From: Streptosporangiaceae bacterium NEAU-GS5
Lineage (GTDB): Bacteria; Actinomycetota; Actinomycetes; Streptosporangiales; Streptosporangiaceae
Length of the DNA stretch: 64,000 nt
Assembly: GCA_017592665.1 (NCBI GenBank)
Contig: JAGFNW010000009.1
Coordinates: 205,945 to 269,944 of the forward strand
Reading direction: 5' to 3'
Positions 48,677 through 62,667 of this stretch are shown in pieces. Both the position numbers and the translations under genes were made by a program. Below the pieces are notes generated by a model. The model searched no databases. It was not told the DNA's origin and was given only the letters and a program-made list of their open reading frames with translations. The number at the start of each line of letters is the position of its first letter. Within the stretch, counting starts at the first letter, position 1.

Positions 48677-49819
48677 ATGCGATCGCTACAGGTCCCGCGT
48701 GTGCTTCGCGTAGCCGTGACCGCGCTGGTGCTGCTGGCCGCTGGAGTCACGGGTACCGCGACCGCGGAGAGCCGGCAAGCGGGCCACGGGTCGGTGCCGA
48801 CATGGCGGGGGACGATCGTCCGGCTGGCGGCGTTGCCGTCCGCTCTCCGCCTGGCGGGATCAGGGCCGTCCTGGCGGATCTGGTATCTCTCCACGGGCTG
48901 GAACAACCGCCCGACCGTCGTCAGCGGAACATTGTCCGTTCCGAAGGGCTCGGCACCGGCCGGCGGGTGGCCGATCGTCAGTTTCGGCCATGGCTTCAGC
49001 GGCTTGGCCGATGCCTGTGCGCAGTCGCGCACCGGCCCCAGCCCATGGGAGCGAACCCTCGAGGAAACTCTCATCGGGGCGGGCTACGCGGTGGCCGTCA
49101 CCGATTGGGAGGGCACCGGAACGCCCGGCGATAGCCCCGGCATCGAGGGTCATTCGGAGGCGTACACCACCATAGACATCGTCCGCGCGGCCCGCCACCT
49201 GGCCGGACTGTCCAGGACGTGGCTGTCGATCGGCTATTCGCAGGGCGGGCATGCCGCTCTCTGGGCGTCTTCGCTCGCTTCGGCTTACGCGCCGGAGTTG
49301 CGGCTGGCGGGCACCATCGCGCTCGCTCCCGTCACTCAGCTAGGACTCCTGGTCACCGTCGCACAGGATCCGGCCGCGCCGCTGAACCCGACCGTGCCGT
49401 ACGGCGGACGCGCGTTCACCGTGACCCACTCCGACTTCCGCCCAGCCCGGTGGTTCACCCCGCGTGGCCTTGACCTGGTCGATCTGGCGGGCCGCGTCTG
49501 CATCGACGAGATGGCGGCCACCGTCGCCGGGGTCACCAACGCTGATGCCTTACGAGATCCGCCCGCCGCCGCGGCCGAATTCGGACGACTGTACGCCCCG
49601 GAGGAGGTGCCCCTGACCGGCTACACCCGTCCGGTTCGCATCCTGCATGGCGCAGCGGACACCTTGCCGATGATCTTCAGCCAGATCACGGCAGGGCAGC
49701 TAGCCGGCGCCGGTGTGGACGCCACTTTCGAGCCGGTGGAGGGAGCCGACCACTTCACACTCCTGCCTACCGTCGCAGCAAAGGTGGTCCTCATCGCCCA
49801 CGATCTGCTCGCGTCGTAA
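48677..49819 (+). CDS. Secreted lipase / alpha-beta hydrolase
   Basis: The 380-aa product has a signal peptide (RVLRVAVTALVLLAAGVTGTATA, cleavage near residue 27) and resembles secretory lipases of the LIP family. The catalytic triad appears as Ser188 in IGYSQGG, an Asp in HGAADTL (about 328) and a His in EGADHF (about 359); SFGHGFSG holds the oxyanion His-Gly. Two cysteine-containing segments (ADACAQS, GRVCIDE) may form a disulphide. The ATG is chosen for AGGAGG 4 bases upstream. The stop codon is inside a 26-bp tandem duplication. Confidence 0.88.
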   Translation: MRSLQVPRVLRVAVTALVLLAAGVTGTATAESRQAGHGSVPTWRGTIVRLAALPSALRLAGSGPSWRIWYLSTGWNNRPTVVSGTLSVPKGSAPAGGWPIVSFGHGFSGLADACAQSRTGPSPWERTLEETLIGAGYAVAVTDWEGTGTPGDSPGIEGHSEAYTTIDIVRAARHLAGLSRTWLSIGYSQGGHAALWASSLASAYAPELRLAGTIALAPVTQLGLLVTVAQDPAAPLNPTVPYGGRAFTVTHSDFRPARWFTPRGLDLVDLAGRVCIDEMAATVAGVTNADALRDPPAAAAEFGRLYAPEEVPLTGYTRPVRILHGAADTLPMIFSQITAGQLAGAGVDATFEPVEGADHFTLLPTVAAKVVLIAHDLLAS

Positions 49820-49853
49820 CGTCTCGCGATCTGCTTGCGTCGTAACGACTCGC
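49802..49853 (+). repeat. 26-bp tandem duplication across the lipase stop codon
   Basis: Copies at 49802-49827 and 49828-49853 start GATCTGCT and contain GCGTCGTAACG; the first holds the last codons and TAA stop of the lipase gene. Two or three bases differ between copies. Confidence 0.9.
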
Positions 49854-49992
49854 GACCCTGTGTCGTGGGCTATCCCAATGATCTGGTCGCCTCTTGGCGA
49901 CGACCCCGGCCGCGCCGCGCCGCCCCTCGCGTTGCGCGCGGCCGGGCCCAGGCGCGAGGGCATGCCATGCCTGGTCCTTGCCACTCGGTCCA

Positions 49993-50340
49993 GCCCGGGT
50001 GCATAAGCTTGCGCGTCGTCGCGCGGCGCGCCCGGCATAGGAGGGCGCGTCGTCGCGCGCCCCCTGGCCGGGATTCGAGAGGGTGTGCGTCGTCGCGCGG
50101 CTCGCGGCCGGGCTGCGGGGGCGTGTGCGTTGTCGTGGGCGGTCTGGCCGGGCTGTGGGGGCGTGCGCGTTGTCACTGCACCCCCGGCCGGGATGGGAGG
50201 GTGTGCGCGTCGTTCGGGCGCGCCCTGGCCGGGCTGGGAGGGCGTGCATTGTCACGTGCGGCTGGGCTGGTGTGGGAGGCCGCGCGTTGTCATATGCACC
50301 CCGGCCGGGATGGGAGGGTGCGCGTCGGCGCGCGCGCCCT
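49993..50340. repeat. ~40-bp degenerate tandem array
   Basis: Units beginning GGCCGGG start at 50066, 50106, 50146, 50186, 50227, (50261, degenerate) and 50303, with lengths 40, 40, 40, 41, 34, 42 and 38; two weaker units reach back to about 49993. Each carries a GTGCGCGT(C/T)GTC-like core. Frames on both strands are open but the unit length is not a multiple of three, so coding is unlikely. The array lies between the convergent lipase and ligase genes. Confidence 0.88.
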
Positions 50341-50380
50341 GGCCGGCGGCTCAGCGGCCGAAAGCGCTCCGAACGCAGGT

Positions 50381-50531
50381 GTGTGCCCGTGTGTGCCCGT
50401 GGCGTGCCCGTGCGCATCCGTGGGTGCCCGTGCGTGCCCAAACGCACCCGTGCGTGCCCGTGCGTGCTCGTGCGTGCCCGTGCGTGCTCGTGGGTACCGT
50501 GCGCGCACGCGGTACCCGTGCGTGCCCGTAC
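50381..50531. repeat. 10-bp tandem array TGCGTGCCCG
   Basis: About 15 copies of a decamer close to TGCGTGCCCG, some with T or A changes, run to within 4 bases of the ligase stop codon. The 10-base period matches one DNA helical turn. It ends next to CCCCTCAGGGG, a 5-bp hairpin around one base, at the ligase 3' end. Confidence 0.9.
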
Positions 50532-50534
50532 CCC

Positions 50535-52199
50535 TCAGGGGTTGAGGATCTCGCGGCGCAGGTGTGTCTTCAGGATCTTGCCGCCCGGATTCCGCGGCAG
50601 CTCGGTGTCCCGGAACCAGATCTGGACGGGGATCTTGAAGGCGGCCAGGCGCGTCCGCAGGAAGTTCTGCAGCTCCTCGGCGGTCACCGGCGACTTCGGA
50701 CGGATGACCGCGCCGACCTGTTCGCCCAGCTCGTCGTCGGGGATGCCGATGACCGCGGCGTCGTCCACAGCCGGATGCTCGAAGAGCGCGGCCTCGACCT
50801 CGGCGCAGTAGACGTTCTCGCCCCCGCGGATGACCATGTCCTTGGCCCGGTCGACGACGTAGACGAAGCCTTCCTCGTCGACTTTGGCCAGGTCGCCGGT
50901 GTGCAGCCAGCCGTTGACGAACGTCTCGGCGGTCGCGTCGGGCCGGTTCCAGTAGCCCATGATGACGATCGGGCCGCGGACGCACAGCTCGCCGACCTCG
51001 CCCGTCGGCACCTCCTGCCCGAGCGGGTCGCACACCTTCACGTCCACCACGGCCAGTGGCACACCGATGCTGTCCGGCTTGGCCAGATAATCCTTCCCGC
51101 TGTTGTAGACGGCCAGCGCGGTCGTCTCGGTCATGCCGTATCCGTTGGACGGCGTCCTGTTCGGCAGCAGTTCGGTGATCCGCTCCAGCAGCTTGGGCGG
51201 CGCGGGCGCGCCGCCGTACGAGATGGCGCTGAGTGTCGAGATGTCATACGACCCGAAGGACGGGTGCGACAGCAGCTGCCACGCGTTGGTCGGCACGCCG
51301 CTCATCACGGTGACCTTCTCGCGCTCGATCAGCTGCAGCGCACGCCCGGCATCCCACTTGTACATGAGCACGAGCCCGCCGCCGGCGAAGATGGTCGTCA
51401 TAAGCACCGCGAAGCAGCCGGTCGCATGGAAGAGCGGCACGGTCAGCAGCGTGATCCGCCGCACGCCCATCGACTCGCCCGGGTCGCGGCCGGACAGGGC
51501 GACCGTGCGCATCATGGCGTACGCCACGGTCATGGGCGCCTGGCCGAGGTTGCGATTGCTGCCGAGCGCGCCCTTGGGCTTGCCGGTGGTGCCGGAGGTG
51601 TAGAAGATCGTCGCCGGATCCTCGGAGGAGATCTCGGCGGGCGGCAGCGTCACGTCGGCGCGCACCTCGCCCAAAACCTCATCGAACGTGCGGCCCTCGA
51701 AGCCCGGAGTCGGACGGGCCACGATCAGCGCGACGCCGGACCATTCGAGCACCTGCTTCATCCGGTCGGCCCGCTCGCCGTCGGCGATCAGCAGTTTGGC
51801 TCCCGAGTCGTCCAGCCCGTACTCCAGCTCGGCCTGGGTCCACCACGCGTTGAGCGGCACGACGACCGCGCCCACAGCGAGGATGGCCGAGAACGCGACG
51901 ATCCACTCGGGATAGTTGCGCATGGCGATCGCCACCCGGTCGCCCTTGCGCACCCCGAAGTCGTCGACCAGCCGGTGGGCCAGGGTGGCCGCGCGCCGGA
52001 AGTGCTCCTCGAAGGTGATCTGCTCGTCCTCGTAGACGATGAACACCTTGTCGCCGTGGAACCTGCTGATCTCCAGCATGCCCCGATATGTCGTGGGCGC
52101 GTGCTTCCAGATTCGCACGCCGCCGCCGACGTCGGCCATCTCGAAAAGCTGGCCTGGCGCGGTCAGCTGGGCCTGAACCTCGTCGTGGGTAAGAGCCAT
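50535..52199 (-). CDS. Acyl-CoA synthetase / AMP-dependent ligase (FadD-like)
   Basis: The 554-aa product is a class I adenylate-forming enzyme: P-loop FYTSGTTGKPKGA (about residues 197-209), YGMTET, GWLHTGD hinge region, GGENVYCAEVE and the C-terminal catalytic Lys in PGGKILKTHLR (about 541-551). It should activate a fatty or aromatic acid as acyl-AMP and transfer it to CoA; the substrate is not evident. It is monocistronic, with a TetR-like palindrome 11-26 bases upstream, fitting control by an acyl-CoA-sensing repressor. Confidence 0.92.
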   Translation of the reverse strand: MALTHDEVQAQLTAPGQLFEMADVGGGVRIWKHAPTTYRGMLEISRFHGDKVFIVYEDEQITFEEHFRRAATLAHRLVDDFGVRKGDRVAIAMRNYPEWIVAFSAILAVGAVVVPLNAWWTQAELEYGLDDSGAKLLIADGERADRMKQVLEWSGVALIVARPTPGFEGRTFDEVLGEVRADVTLPPAEISSEDPATIFYTSGTTGKPKGALGSNRNLGQAPMTVAYAMMRTVALSGRDPGESMGVRRITLLTVPLFHATGCFAVLMTTIFAGGGLVLMYKWDAGRALQLIEREKVTVMSGVPTNAWQLLSHPSFGSYDISTLSAISYGGAPAPPKLLERITELLPNRTPSNGYGMTETTALAVYNSGKDYLAKPDSIGVPLAVVDVKVCDPLGQEVPTGEVGELCVRGPIVIMGYWNRPDATAETFVNGWLHTGDLAKVDEEGFVYVVDRAKDMVIRGGENVYCAEVEAALFEHPAVDDAAVIGIPDDELGEQVGAVIRPKSPVTAEELQNFLRTRLAAFKIPVQIWFRDTELPRNPGGKILKTHLRREILNP

Positions 52200-52209
52200 G
52201 CCGACACGT

Positions 52210-52225
52210 TACCGACCGGTTGGTA
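52210..52225 (-). promoter_or_regulatory. TetR-type operator upstream of the ligase
   Basis: TACCGACCGGTTGGTA is a 16-base palindrome with one mismatched pair, 11 bases before the ligase ATG. The ACCGACCGGTCGGT-like form is common for TetR-family regulators in actinobacteria. No tetR gene lies in the window. Confidence 0.6.
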
Positions 52226-52251
52226 TGACGTCCACAGTATGGAATCGCCTT

Positions 52252-52321
52252 GCATGGCCATGCCTTCCGTTGCATACTTTCACTGAAGGCAAGAACATGA
52301 GCGACTGCGCATAAACATACA
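52252..52321 (+). promoter_or_regulatory. argC upstream region with possible ARG box
   Basis: Contains GCATGGCCATGC, a perfect 12-base palindrome (52252-52263), and CGCATAAACATACA (52308-52321), which fits the ArgR consensus TGNATWWWWATNCA with two mismatches and ends 14 bases before the argC ATG. ArgR is coded in the operon (57458), so feedback repression is expected. TGCATACTTTCACT near 52271 may be a weaker second box. Confidence 0.5.
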
Positions 52322-52332
52322 TACAGGGGTGA

Positions 52333-54490
<2,158 letters not shown>

Positions 54491-54494
<4 letters not shown>

Positions 54495-55386
54495 CCACGG
54501 CGCGAGAGAGCATGGCGACCGCGCACGAGAAGGCGCGGACGCTCATCGAGGCCCTGCCGTGGCTGTCCCGCTTTCACGGCGCCACCGTGGTCGTCAAGTA
54601 CGGCGGCAACGCCATGACCGAACAACACCTGCGCGAGTCGTTCGCCGATGACGTGATCTTCCTGCGCTACGCGGGGCTCCGGCCGGTGATCGTGCACGGC
54701 GGCGGCCCGCAGATCAACGCCCATCTGGCCGAGCTCGGCATCGAGTCGCGGTTCGAGGCCGGGCTGCGGGTGACCACGCCGGAGGCGATGCGCGCCGTCC
54801 GCCGGGTCCTGGTCGGCGAGGTCAACCGCGACGTGGTCGGCCTGCTCAACCGGCACGGCCCGTTCGCGGTCGGACTGTCCGGAGAGGACGCGCACCTGTT
54901 CACGGCCACGCGCAAGCTCGCGATGGTCGACGGCGTGGCGATCGACATCGGCCAGGTCGGCGAGATCGTCCGGGTCGAGGCGGGAGCCGTACAGGCTTTG
55001 ATCGACAACGGCCGCATCCCGGTCGTGTCCTCCATCGCACGCGGCGCCGACGGGTCGATCTACAACGTCAACGCCGACACGGCCGCCGCGGCGCTGGCCG
55101 TGTCGCTCGGCGCGGCCAAGCTGATCGTGCTCACCGACGTCGAGGGCCTCTACCGCGACTGGCCGGCGAGCGACGACGTGATCCGCAGGATCGGCGCGCC
55201 CGACCTGGCCGCGCTGCTGCCGTCGCTGTCGAGCGGCATGGTCCCCAAGATGGAAGCCTGCCTCACGGCGGTCACGAGCGGCGTCCCCGGCGCGCACGTG
55301 CTCGACGGGCGCGTGCCGCACGCGCTCCTGCTGGAGATCTTCACTGACGAGGGCATCGGCACCATGGTCACCCCAAAGGTGGACGA

Positions 55387-55390
<4 letters not shown>
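54491..55390 (+). CDS. argB: Acetylglutamate kinase
   Basis: Phosphorylates N-acetylglutamate with ATP; usually the arginine-feedback step when argJ is present. The 299-aa product has VVKYGGNAM (phosphate loop, about residues 33-41), [12 protein letters not shown], the [14 protein letters not shown] substrate segment and LTDVEGLY. The N-terminal helix ([22 protein letters not shown]) is of the kind that forms arginine-sensitive hexamers. The ATG overlaps the argJ stop; M at 54512 is a less likely start. Confidence 0.95.
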
Positions 55391-57990
<2,600 letters not shown>

Positions 57991-57994
<4 letters not shown>

Positions 57995-59187
57995 CCGACC
58001 GGGTGGTACTCGCATATTCCGGCGGACTCGACACGTCCGTCGCCATTCCGTTCCTCGCCGACCAGACCGGCGCCGAGGTCATCGCCGTGGCCGTCGACGT
58101 CGGCCAGGGCGGTGAGGACATGGAGGTGATCCGGCAGCGGGCCCTCGACTGCGGCGCCGCCGAGGCCGTCGTGGTCGACGCGAGGGAGGAGTTCGCGGCC
58201 GAGTTCTGCGTGCCCGCCCTGCAGGCCAACGCCCTCTACATGGACCGCTATCCGCTGGTGTCGGCGCTGTCCCGGCCGCTGATCGTCAAGCACCTGGCGG
58301 CGGCCGCGAAGAAGTACGAGGGCACGCACGTCTCCCACGGATGCACCGGAAAGGGCAACGACCAGGTCCGCTTCGAGGCCGGGCTGGCCGCGCTCAACCC
58401 CGAGCTCGAGGTCATCGCGCCCGCGCGCGACTACGCCTGGACCCGCGACAAGGCCATCGCCTTCGCCGAGGAGAAGGGCCTGCCGATCGACGTCACCAAG
58501 AAGTCGCCCTACTCGATCGACCAGAACCTGTGGGGCCGGGCCGTCGAAACCGGCTTCCTCGAGGACATCTGGAACGGCCCCATCGAGGACGTCTACGACT
58601 ACACCTCCGACCCGGCGGTCCAGCGTGACCCGGACGAACTGGTCATCACCTTCGCCAAGGGCGTCCCCGTGGCCATCGACGGCCGGCCCCTGTCGCCGTA
58701 CCAGATCATCGCCGAGCTCAACCGGCGCGCCGGCGCGCAGGGCGTCGGGCGGCTCGACATGGTCGAAGACCGGCTCGTCGGCATCAAGTCGCGCGAGGTC
58801 TACGAGGCGCCGGGCGCCATCACCCTGATCACCGCCCACATGGAGCTGGAGAGCGTCACGGTCGAGCGCGACCTCGCCCGGTTCAAGCGGAGCGTCGACC
58901 AGCGCTGGGGCGAACTCGTCTACGACGGCCTCTGGTTCTCCCCGCTCAAGCGGGCGCTCGACGCGTTCATCGCCGAGGCGCAGCTGCACGTCTCCGGCGA
59001 CATCCGGATGGTGCTCCACGGCGGCCGCGCGGTGGTCACCGGACGTCGGTCCGATCAGTCGCTGTACGACTTCTCGCTGGCCACCTACGACACGGGCGAC
59101 GCCTTCGACCAGTCCCTCGCCAAGGGCTTCGTCCAGCTCTGGTCCCTGCCGAGCAAGATCGCCGCGGCCCGCGACACGCGCGCCTGA
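57991..59187 (+). CDS. argG: Argininosuccinate synthase
   Basis: Condenses citrulline and aspartate using ATP. The 398-aa type I enzyme has the PP-loop [12 protein letters not shown] (about residues 8-19), [18 protein letters not shown] and [12 protein letters not shown]. The ATG overlaps the argR stop in an A-rich context (GGAGAAAAAATGA) that also supplies the ribosome site. A hairpin terminator follows 17 bases after the stop, so argC to argG form one transcription unit. Confidence 0.96.
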
Positions 59188-59204
59188 TCGCGACCGGACG
59201 ATCC

Positions 59205-59232
59205 GAGAGCGCCGGCTTCGGGCGGCGCTCTC
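59205..59232 (+). terminator. Hairpin terminator after argG
   Basis: Perfect 10-bp stem GAGAGCGCCG / CGGCGCTCTC with an 8-base loop. It suggests argH is transcribed mainly from its own promoter in the remaining 60-base gap. Confidence 0.8.
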
Positions 59233-59294
59233 AGGGAAGTCGCAGATGGACTATGGTCCCGGATGACATGGCAACACGACCCGTGGGGTGAGGC

Positions 59295-60710
59295 GTGAGT
59301 TCGGAAGGTAAGCCGATGCGGTTGTGGGGCGGGCGGTTCGAGGGCGGGCCCGCCGATGCGCTGACGCGGCTGTCGGTGAGCGTGCATTTCGACTGGCGGC
59401 TTGTGCCGTACGACCTGCTGGCCTCGCGGGCGCACGCGCGTGTGCTCAATCGGGCCGGGCTGCTCGCCGACGACGAGCTGGAGCGCATGCTCACCGCGAT
59501 CGACGACCTGGAGCAGGCGTGCAAGTCCGGGGCCTTCCGCCCCACCGTCGCCGACGAGGACGTGCACACCGCGCTTGAGCGCGGTCTGCTCGAACGGCTC
59601 GGCACGCTCGGCGGCAAGCTGCGCGCCGGCCGTTCGCGCAACGACCAGATCGCCACCGACCTGCGTCTCTACCTGCGCGATCATGTGCGAACCGTCGTGT
59701 CCCGCCTGGTCGAGCTGGAGACCGCGCTGATGAGCCAGGCCGAGCGCCACGCCGAGACGGCCGCTCCCGGCATGACCCACCTGCAGCACGCCCAGCCGGT
59801 CTCCTTCGGCCACCAGCTGCTGGCGCACGTGCATCCGATCACCCGCGACATCCACCGGCTACAGGATTGGGATCGGCGGGCCGCCGTCTCCCCGCTCGGG
59901 TCGGGCGCGCTGGCCGGGTCGTCGCTGCCGCTCGACCCGCAGGCCGTCGCCCTTGAGCTGGGATTCGACGCGGCCGCGCCCAACTCCATGGACGCCGTGG
60001 CCGACCGTGACTTCGCGGCCGAGTTCCTGTTCTGCGCCGCGATGATCGGCATTCACCTGTCGCGGCTGGGCGAGGAGATCGTCCTGTGGGCCTCGCAGGA
60101 GTTCCGCTGGATCGAGATGGACGACGCCTACTCGACCGGGTCGTCGATCATGCCGCAGAAGAAGAACCCCGACGTGGCCGAACTGGCCCGGGGCAAGAGC
60201 GGACGGCTGATCGGCTCGCTGATGACGATGCTCACCACCTTGAAGGGCCTCCCGCTCACCTACAACCGCGATCTGCAGGAGGACAAGGAGCCGGTGTTCG
60301 ACGCGGTCGACACCCTGCTGCTGGTCCTGCCCGCGGTCTCCGGACTCGTGTCCACCATGCGGGTCAACTCCGCCAAGCTCGAGTCGACGGCCTCCGACGG
60401 GTTCGCCCTGGCCACCGACCTCGCCGAGCTGCTCGTCCGCAAAGGCGTGGCGTTCCGGGACGCCCACGAGGCGGTCGGGCACCTCGTGGTGTGGTGTCAG
60501 GTCAACGAGTGCGATCTCGGCGACGTGTCCGACGAGGACCTGGCGAAGATCTCCCCGGTCCTCACCCCGGACGTGCGTGACGTCCTGAACGTCGCGGGAG
60601 CGCTGCGTGCCCGCAAGGCGTACGGCGGTACGGCGCCCGACCGCGTCCGCGATCAGCTGGCCGCGCTCCGCGAGGCCGTCGACGCGCAGGCGGCGTGGGC
60701 GGCCAATTGA
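59295..60710 (+). CDS. argH: Argininosuccinate lyase
   Basis: Splits argininosuccinate into arginine and fumarate, the last step. The 471-aa fumarase/aspartase-family protein has RLWGGRF at the start, [23 protein letters not shown] with the catalytic His (about residue 161), and the signature [16 protein letters not shown] with the catalytic Ser (about 283). The GTG follows GGGGTGAGG. It overlaps the glycosylase gene by 4 bases (TTGA). Confidence 0.96.
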   Translation: MSSEGKPMRLWGGRFEGGPADALTRLSVSVHFDWRLVPYDLLASRAHARVLNRAGLLADDELERMLTAIDDLEQACKSGAFRPTVADEDVHTALERGLLERLGTLGGKLRAGRSRNDQIATDLRLYLRDHVRTVVSRLVELETALMSQAERHAETAAPGMTHLQHAQPVSFGHQLLAHVHPITRDIHRLQDWDRRAAVSPLGSGALAGSSLPLDPQAVALELGFDAAAPNSMDAVADRDFAAEFLFCAAMIGIHLSRLGEEIVLWASQEFRWIEMDDAYSTGSSIMPQKKNPDVAELARGKSGRLIGSLMTMLTTLKGLPLTYNRDLQEDKEPVFDAVDTLLLVLPAVSGLVSTMRVNSAKLESTASDGFALATDLAELLVRKGVAFRDAHEAVGHLVVWCQVNECDLGDVSDEDLAKISPVLTPDVRDVLNVAGALRARKAYGGTAPDRVRDQLAALREAVDAQAAWAAN

Positions 60711-61348
60711 GCGACCTGCTGACGCGGGACTTCTTCGACCGGCCCACCCATGTGGTGGCCCCTGACCTGCTCGGCCGGATCGTTCAGTTCGGTCCGGTCG
60801 GGGTCAGGCTGACCGAGGTCGAGGCGTACGGGCTGCCCGGACAGGATCCGGCGTCGCACACCTACCGTGGGCGCACGCCGCGCAACGCCGTCATGTTCGG
60901 GCCGCCGGGGTTCCTGTACGTCTACTTCACGTACGGCATGCACTTCTGCGCCAACATCGTCTGCCTGCCCGAAGGGCTGGGGTCGGCCGTTTTGCTGCGC
61001 GCGGGGGAGGTGGTCGCCGGGCTGGACGTCGCCCGCGAACGCCGTACAGGAGTGAAGGACCGTGACTTGGCGCGCGGCCCGGCCAGGCTCGCCATGACGC
61101 TCGCGTTCGGCAGAGCGCAGAACGGCCTCGACTGCTTCGGCGGCGGCCCGTTGCGCGTGCTCGCCGGATCACCCGGCGGGAAGATCATGTCCGGCCCGCG
61201 TACGGGCGTTTCAACCGGTGCCGACACGCCCTGGCGATTCTGGATCGACGGCGATCCGACCGTGTCTCCTTACCGAGCGCACGTGCCACGCAGGAACGAT
61301 AGGGTTTTGCGAAAAGCCGTACGATCAGCGGAGAACACGGACCTGTGA
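60707..61348 (+). CDS. 3-methyladenine DNA glycosylase (AAG/MPG family)
   Basis: Removes alkylated purines from DNA as a monofunctional base-excision glycosylase. The 213-aa product shows LTEVEAY with the catalytic Glu (about residue 39), [19 protein letters not shown] and [15 protein letters not shown], all typical of the alkyladenine glycosylase fold. The TTG at 60707 overlaps the argH stop by 4 bases; GTG at 60695 is the alternative. The stop overlaps tyrS by 4 bases. A repair gene coupled between argH and tyrS is seen in other actinobacteria too. Confidence 0.9.
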   Translation: MSDLLTRDFFDRPTHVVAPDLLGRIVQFGPVGVRLTEVEAYGLPGQDPASHTYRGRTPRNAVMFGPPGFLYVYFTYGMHFCANIVCLPEGLGSAVLLRAGEVVAGLDVARERRTGVKDRDLARGPARLAMTLAFGRAQNGLDCFGGGPLRVLAGSPGGKIMSGPRTGVSTGADTPWRFWIDGDPTVSPYRAHVPRRNDRVLRKAVRSAENTDL

Positions 61349-62607
61349 CCGACATCCTCGACGAGCTCGACTGGCGCGACATCACCGCGCAGACCACTGA
61401 TGCCGACGCGCTGCGCGCGGCACTGGCCGAGGGTCCCATCACGGTCTATTCGGGCTTCGATCCCACCGCCCCGTCGCTGCACGTCGGCAACCTCGCCACG
61501 CTGCTGATCCTGACCCGCTTCCAGCGCGCCGGGCACAAGCCCATCGGCCTGGTCGGCGGCGCGACGGGCCTGATCGGCGACCCGAGCGGGCGCAGCACCG
61601 AGCGCGCGCTCAACTCCTCCGACATCGTCGCCGAGTGGGTCGCGAGGATCCGCGTGCAGGTCGAGAAATTCCTGTCATTCGAGGGGGAGAACGCGGCCAC
61701 ACTGGTCAGCAACCTCGACTGGACCGGACAGCTGTCCGCCATCGACTTCCTGCGCGACATCGGCAAGCACTTCCCGGTCAACCGCATGCTGGCCCGAGAG
61801 TCGGTCGCCGCCCGGCTGGCCGGAGAAGGCCTGAGCTACACCGAGTTCAGCTACCAGATCCTGCAGGCCAACGACTACCTGGAGCTCTTCCGGCGGAACG
61901 GCTGCACCCTGCAGGTCGGCGGCAGCGACCAGTGGGGCAACATCATCGCCGGCGTCGACCTGATCCGCCGGGTCGAGGGCGGCCACGCGCACGTCCTCAC
62001 CGGAAAGCTGATCACCAAGGCCGACGGCACCAAGTTCGGCAAGACGGCCGGCGGCGCGGTGTGGCTGGATCCGGCGCTGACCTCGCCGTACGCGTTCTAC
62101 CAATATTGGCTCCAGGCCGATGACCGAGACGTGGTCCGCTTCCTCAAGGTGTTCACCTTCCGCTCCCGCGAGGAGATCGAGGAGCTGGAGAAGGCGGTCG
62201 CCGACCGGCCGGCCGCCCGCGAGGCGCAGCGCGCGCTCGCCGGAGACCTCACCACGCTGGTGCACGGGGCCGACGAAGTGGCCAAGGTGGTCGCCGCGTC
62301 CCGCGCCCTGTTCGGGCAGGGGTCGCTGGCCGAGCTGGACGCGCTCACGCTGGGAGCGGCCCTGGCCGAGGTGCCGAAGGCCGTCGTGCCGGCCCTCGGG
62401 GCGCCATATGTCGACCTGATGGCCGAAAGCGGCCTGGTCAAGTCGAAGTCGGAGGCGCGGCGCGCGGTCAAGGAAGGCGGCGCCTACCTCAACAACGAGC
62501 GGGTCGCCGACGAGGACTACGTGCCGGGCCCGGAAGACCTGCTGCACGGCCGCTACCTGGTCCTGCGGCGCGGCAAGCGGTCGATCGGCGGCGTCGACAT
62601 CGGCTGA
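61345..62607 (+). CDS. tyrS: Tyrosyl-tRNA synthetase
   Basis: Class Ic synthetase, 420 aa. The HIGH motif appears as HVGN (about residues 46-49, in [13 protein letters not shown]) and KMSKS as KFGKT (about 230-234); a C-terminal S4 RNA-binding domain ([19 protein letters not shown]) completes the bacterial TyrS. The GTG start overlaps the glycosylase stop (GTGA). Confidence 0.96.
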   Translation: MTDILDELDWRDITAQTTDADALRAALAEGPITVYSGFDPTAPSLHVGNLATLLILTRFQRAGHKPIGLVGGATGLIGDPSGRSTERALNSSDIVAEWVARIRVQVEKFLSFEGENAATLVSNLDWTGQLSAIDFLRDIGKHFPVNRMLARESVAARLAGEGLSYTEFSYQILQANDYLELFRRNGCTLQVGGSDQWGNIIAGVDLIRRVEGGHAHVLTGKLITKADGTKFGKTAGGAVWLDPALTSPYAFYQYWLQADDRDVVRFLKVFTFRSREEIEELEKAVADRPAAREAQRALAGDLTTLVHGADEVAKVVAASRALFGQGSLAELDALTLGAALAEVPKAVVPALGAPYVDLMAESGLVKSKSEARRAVKEGGAYLNNERVADEDYVPGPEDLLHGRYLVLRRGKRSIGGVDIG

Positions 62608-62654
62608 TCAGTCGATCTGCGTACTTGTGCACAGATTTCTGTGATCAGCGGTCC

Positions 62655-62660
62655 TAAGGT
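62655..62660 (+). promoter_or_regulatory. -10 element for a leaderless TPR gene mRNA
   Basis: TAAGGT ends 7 bases before the ATG at 62668 with no ribosome site between. A small CACAG-ATTT-CTGTG inverted repeat (62629-62642) lies at the -35 region. Confidence 0.42.
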
Positions 62661-62667
62661 GTCGCGC

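Noticed and set aside
50066..50340. Possible CRISPR array
   Set aside because: Units are adjacent and degenerate, with no unique spacers between identical repeats and no cas genes nearby.
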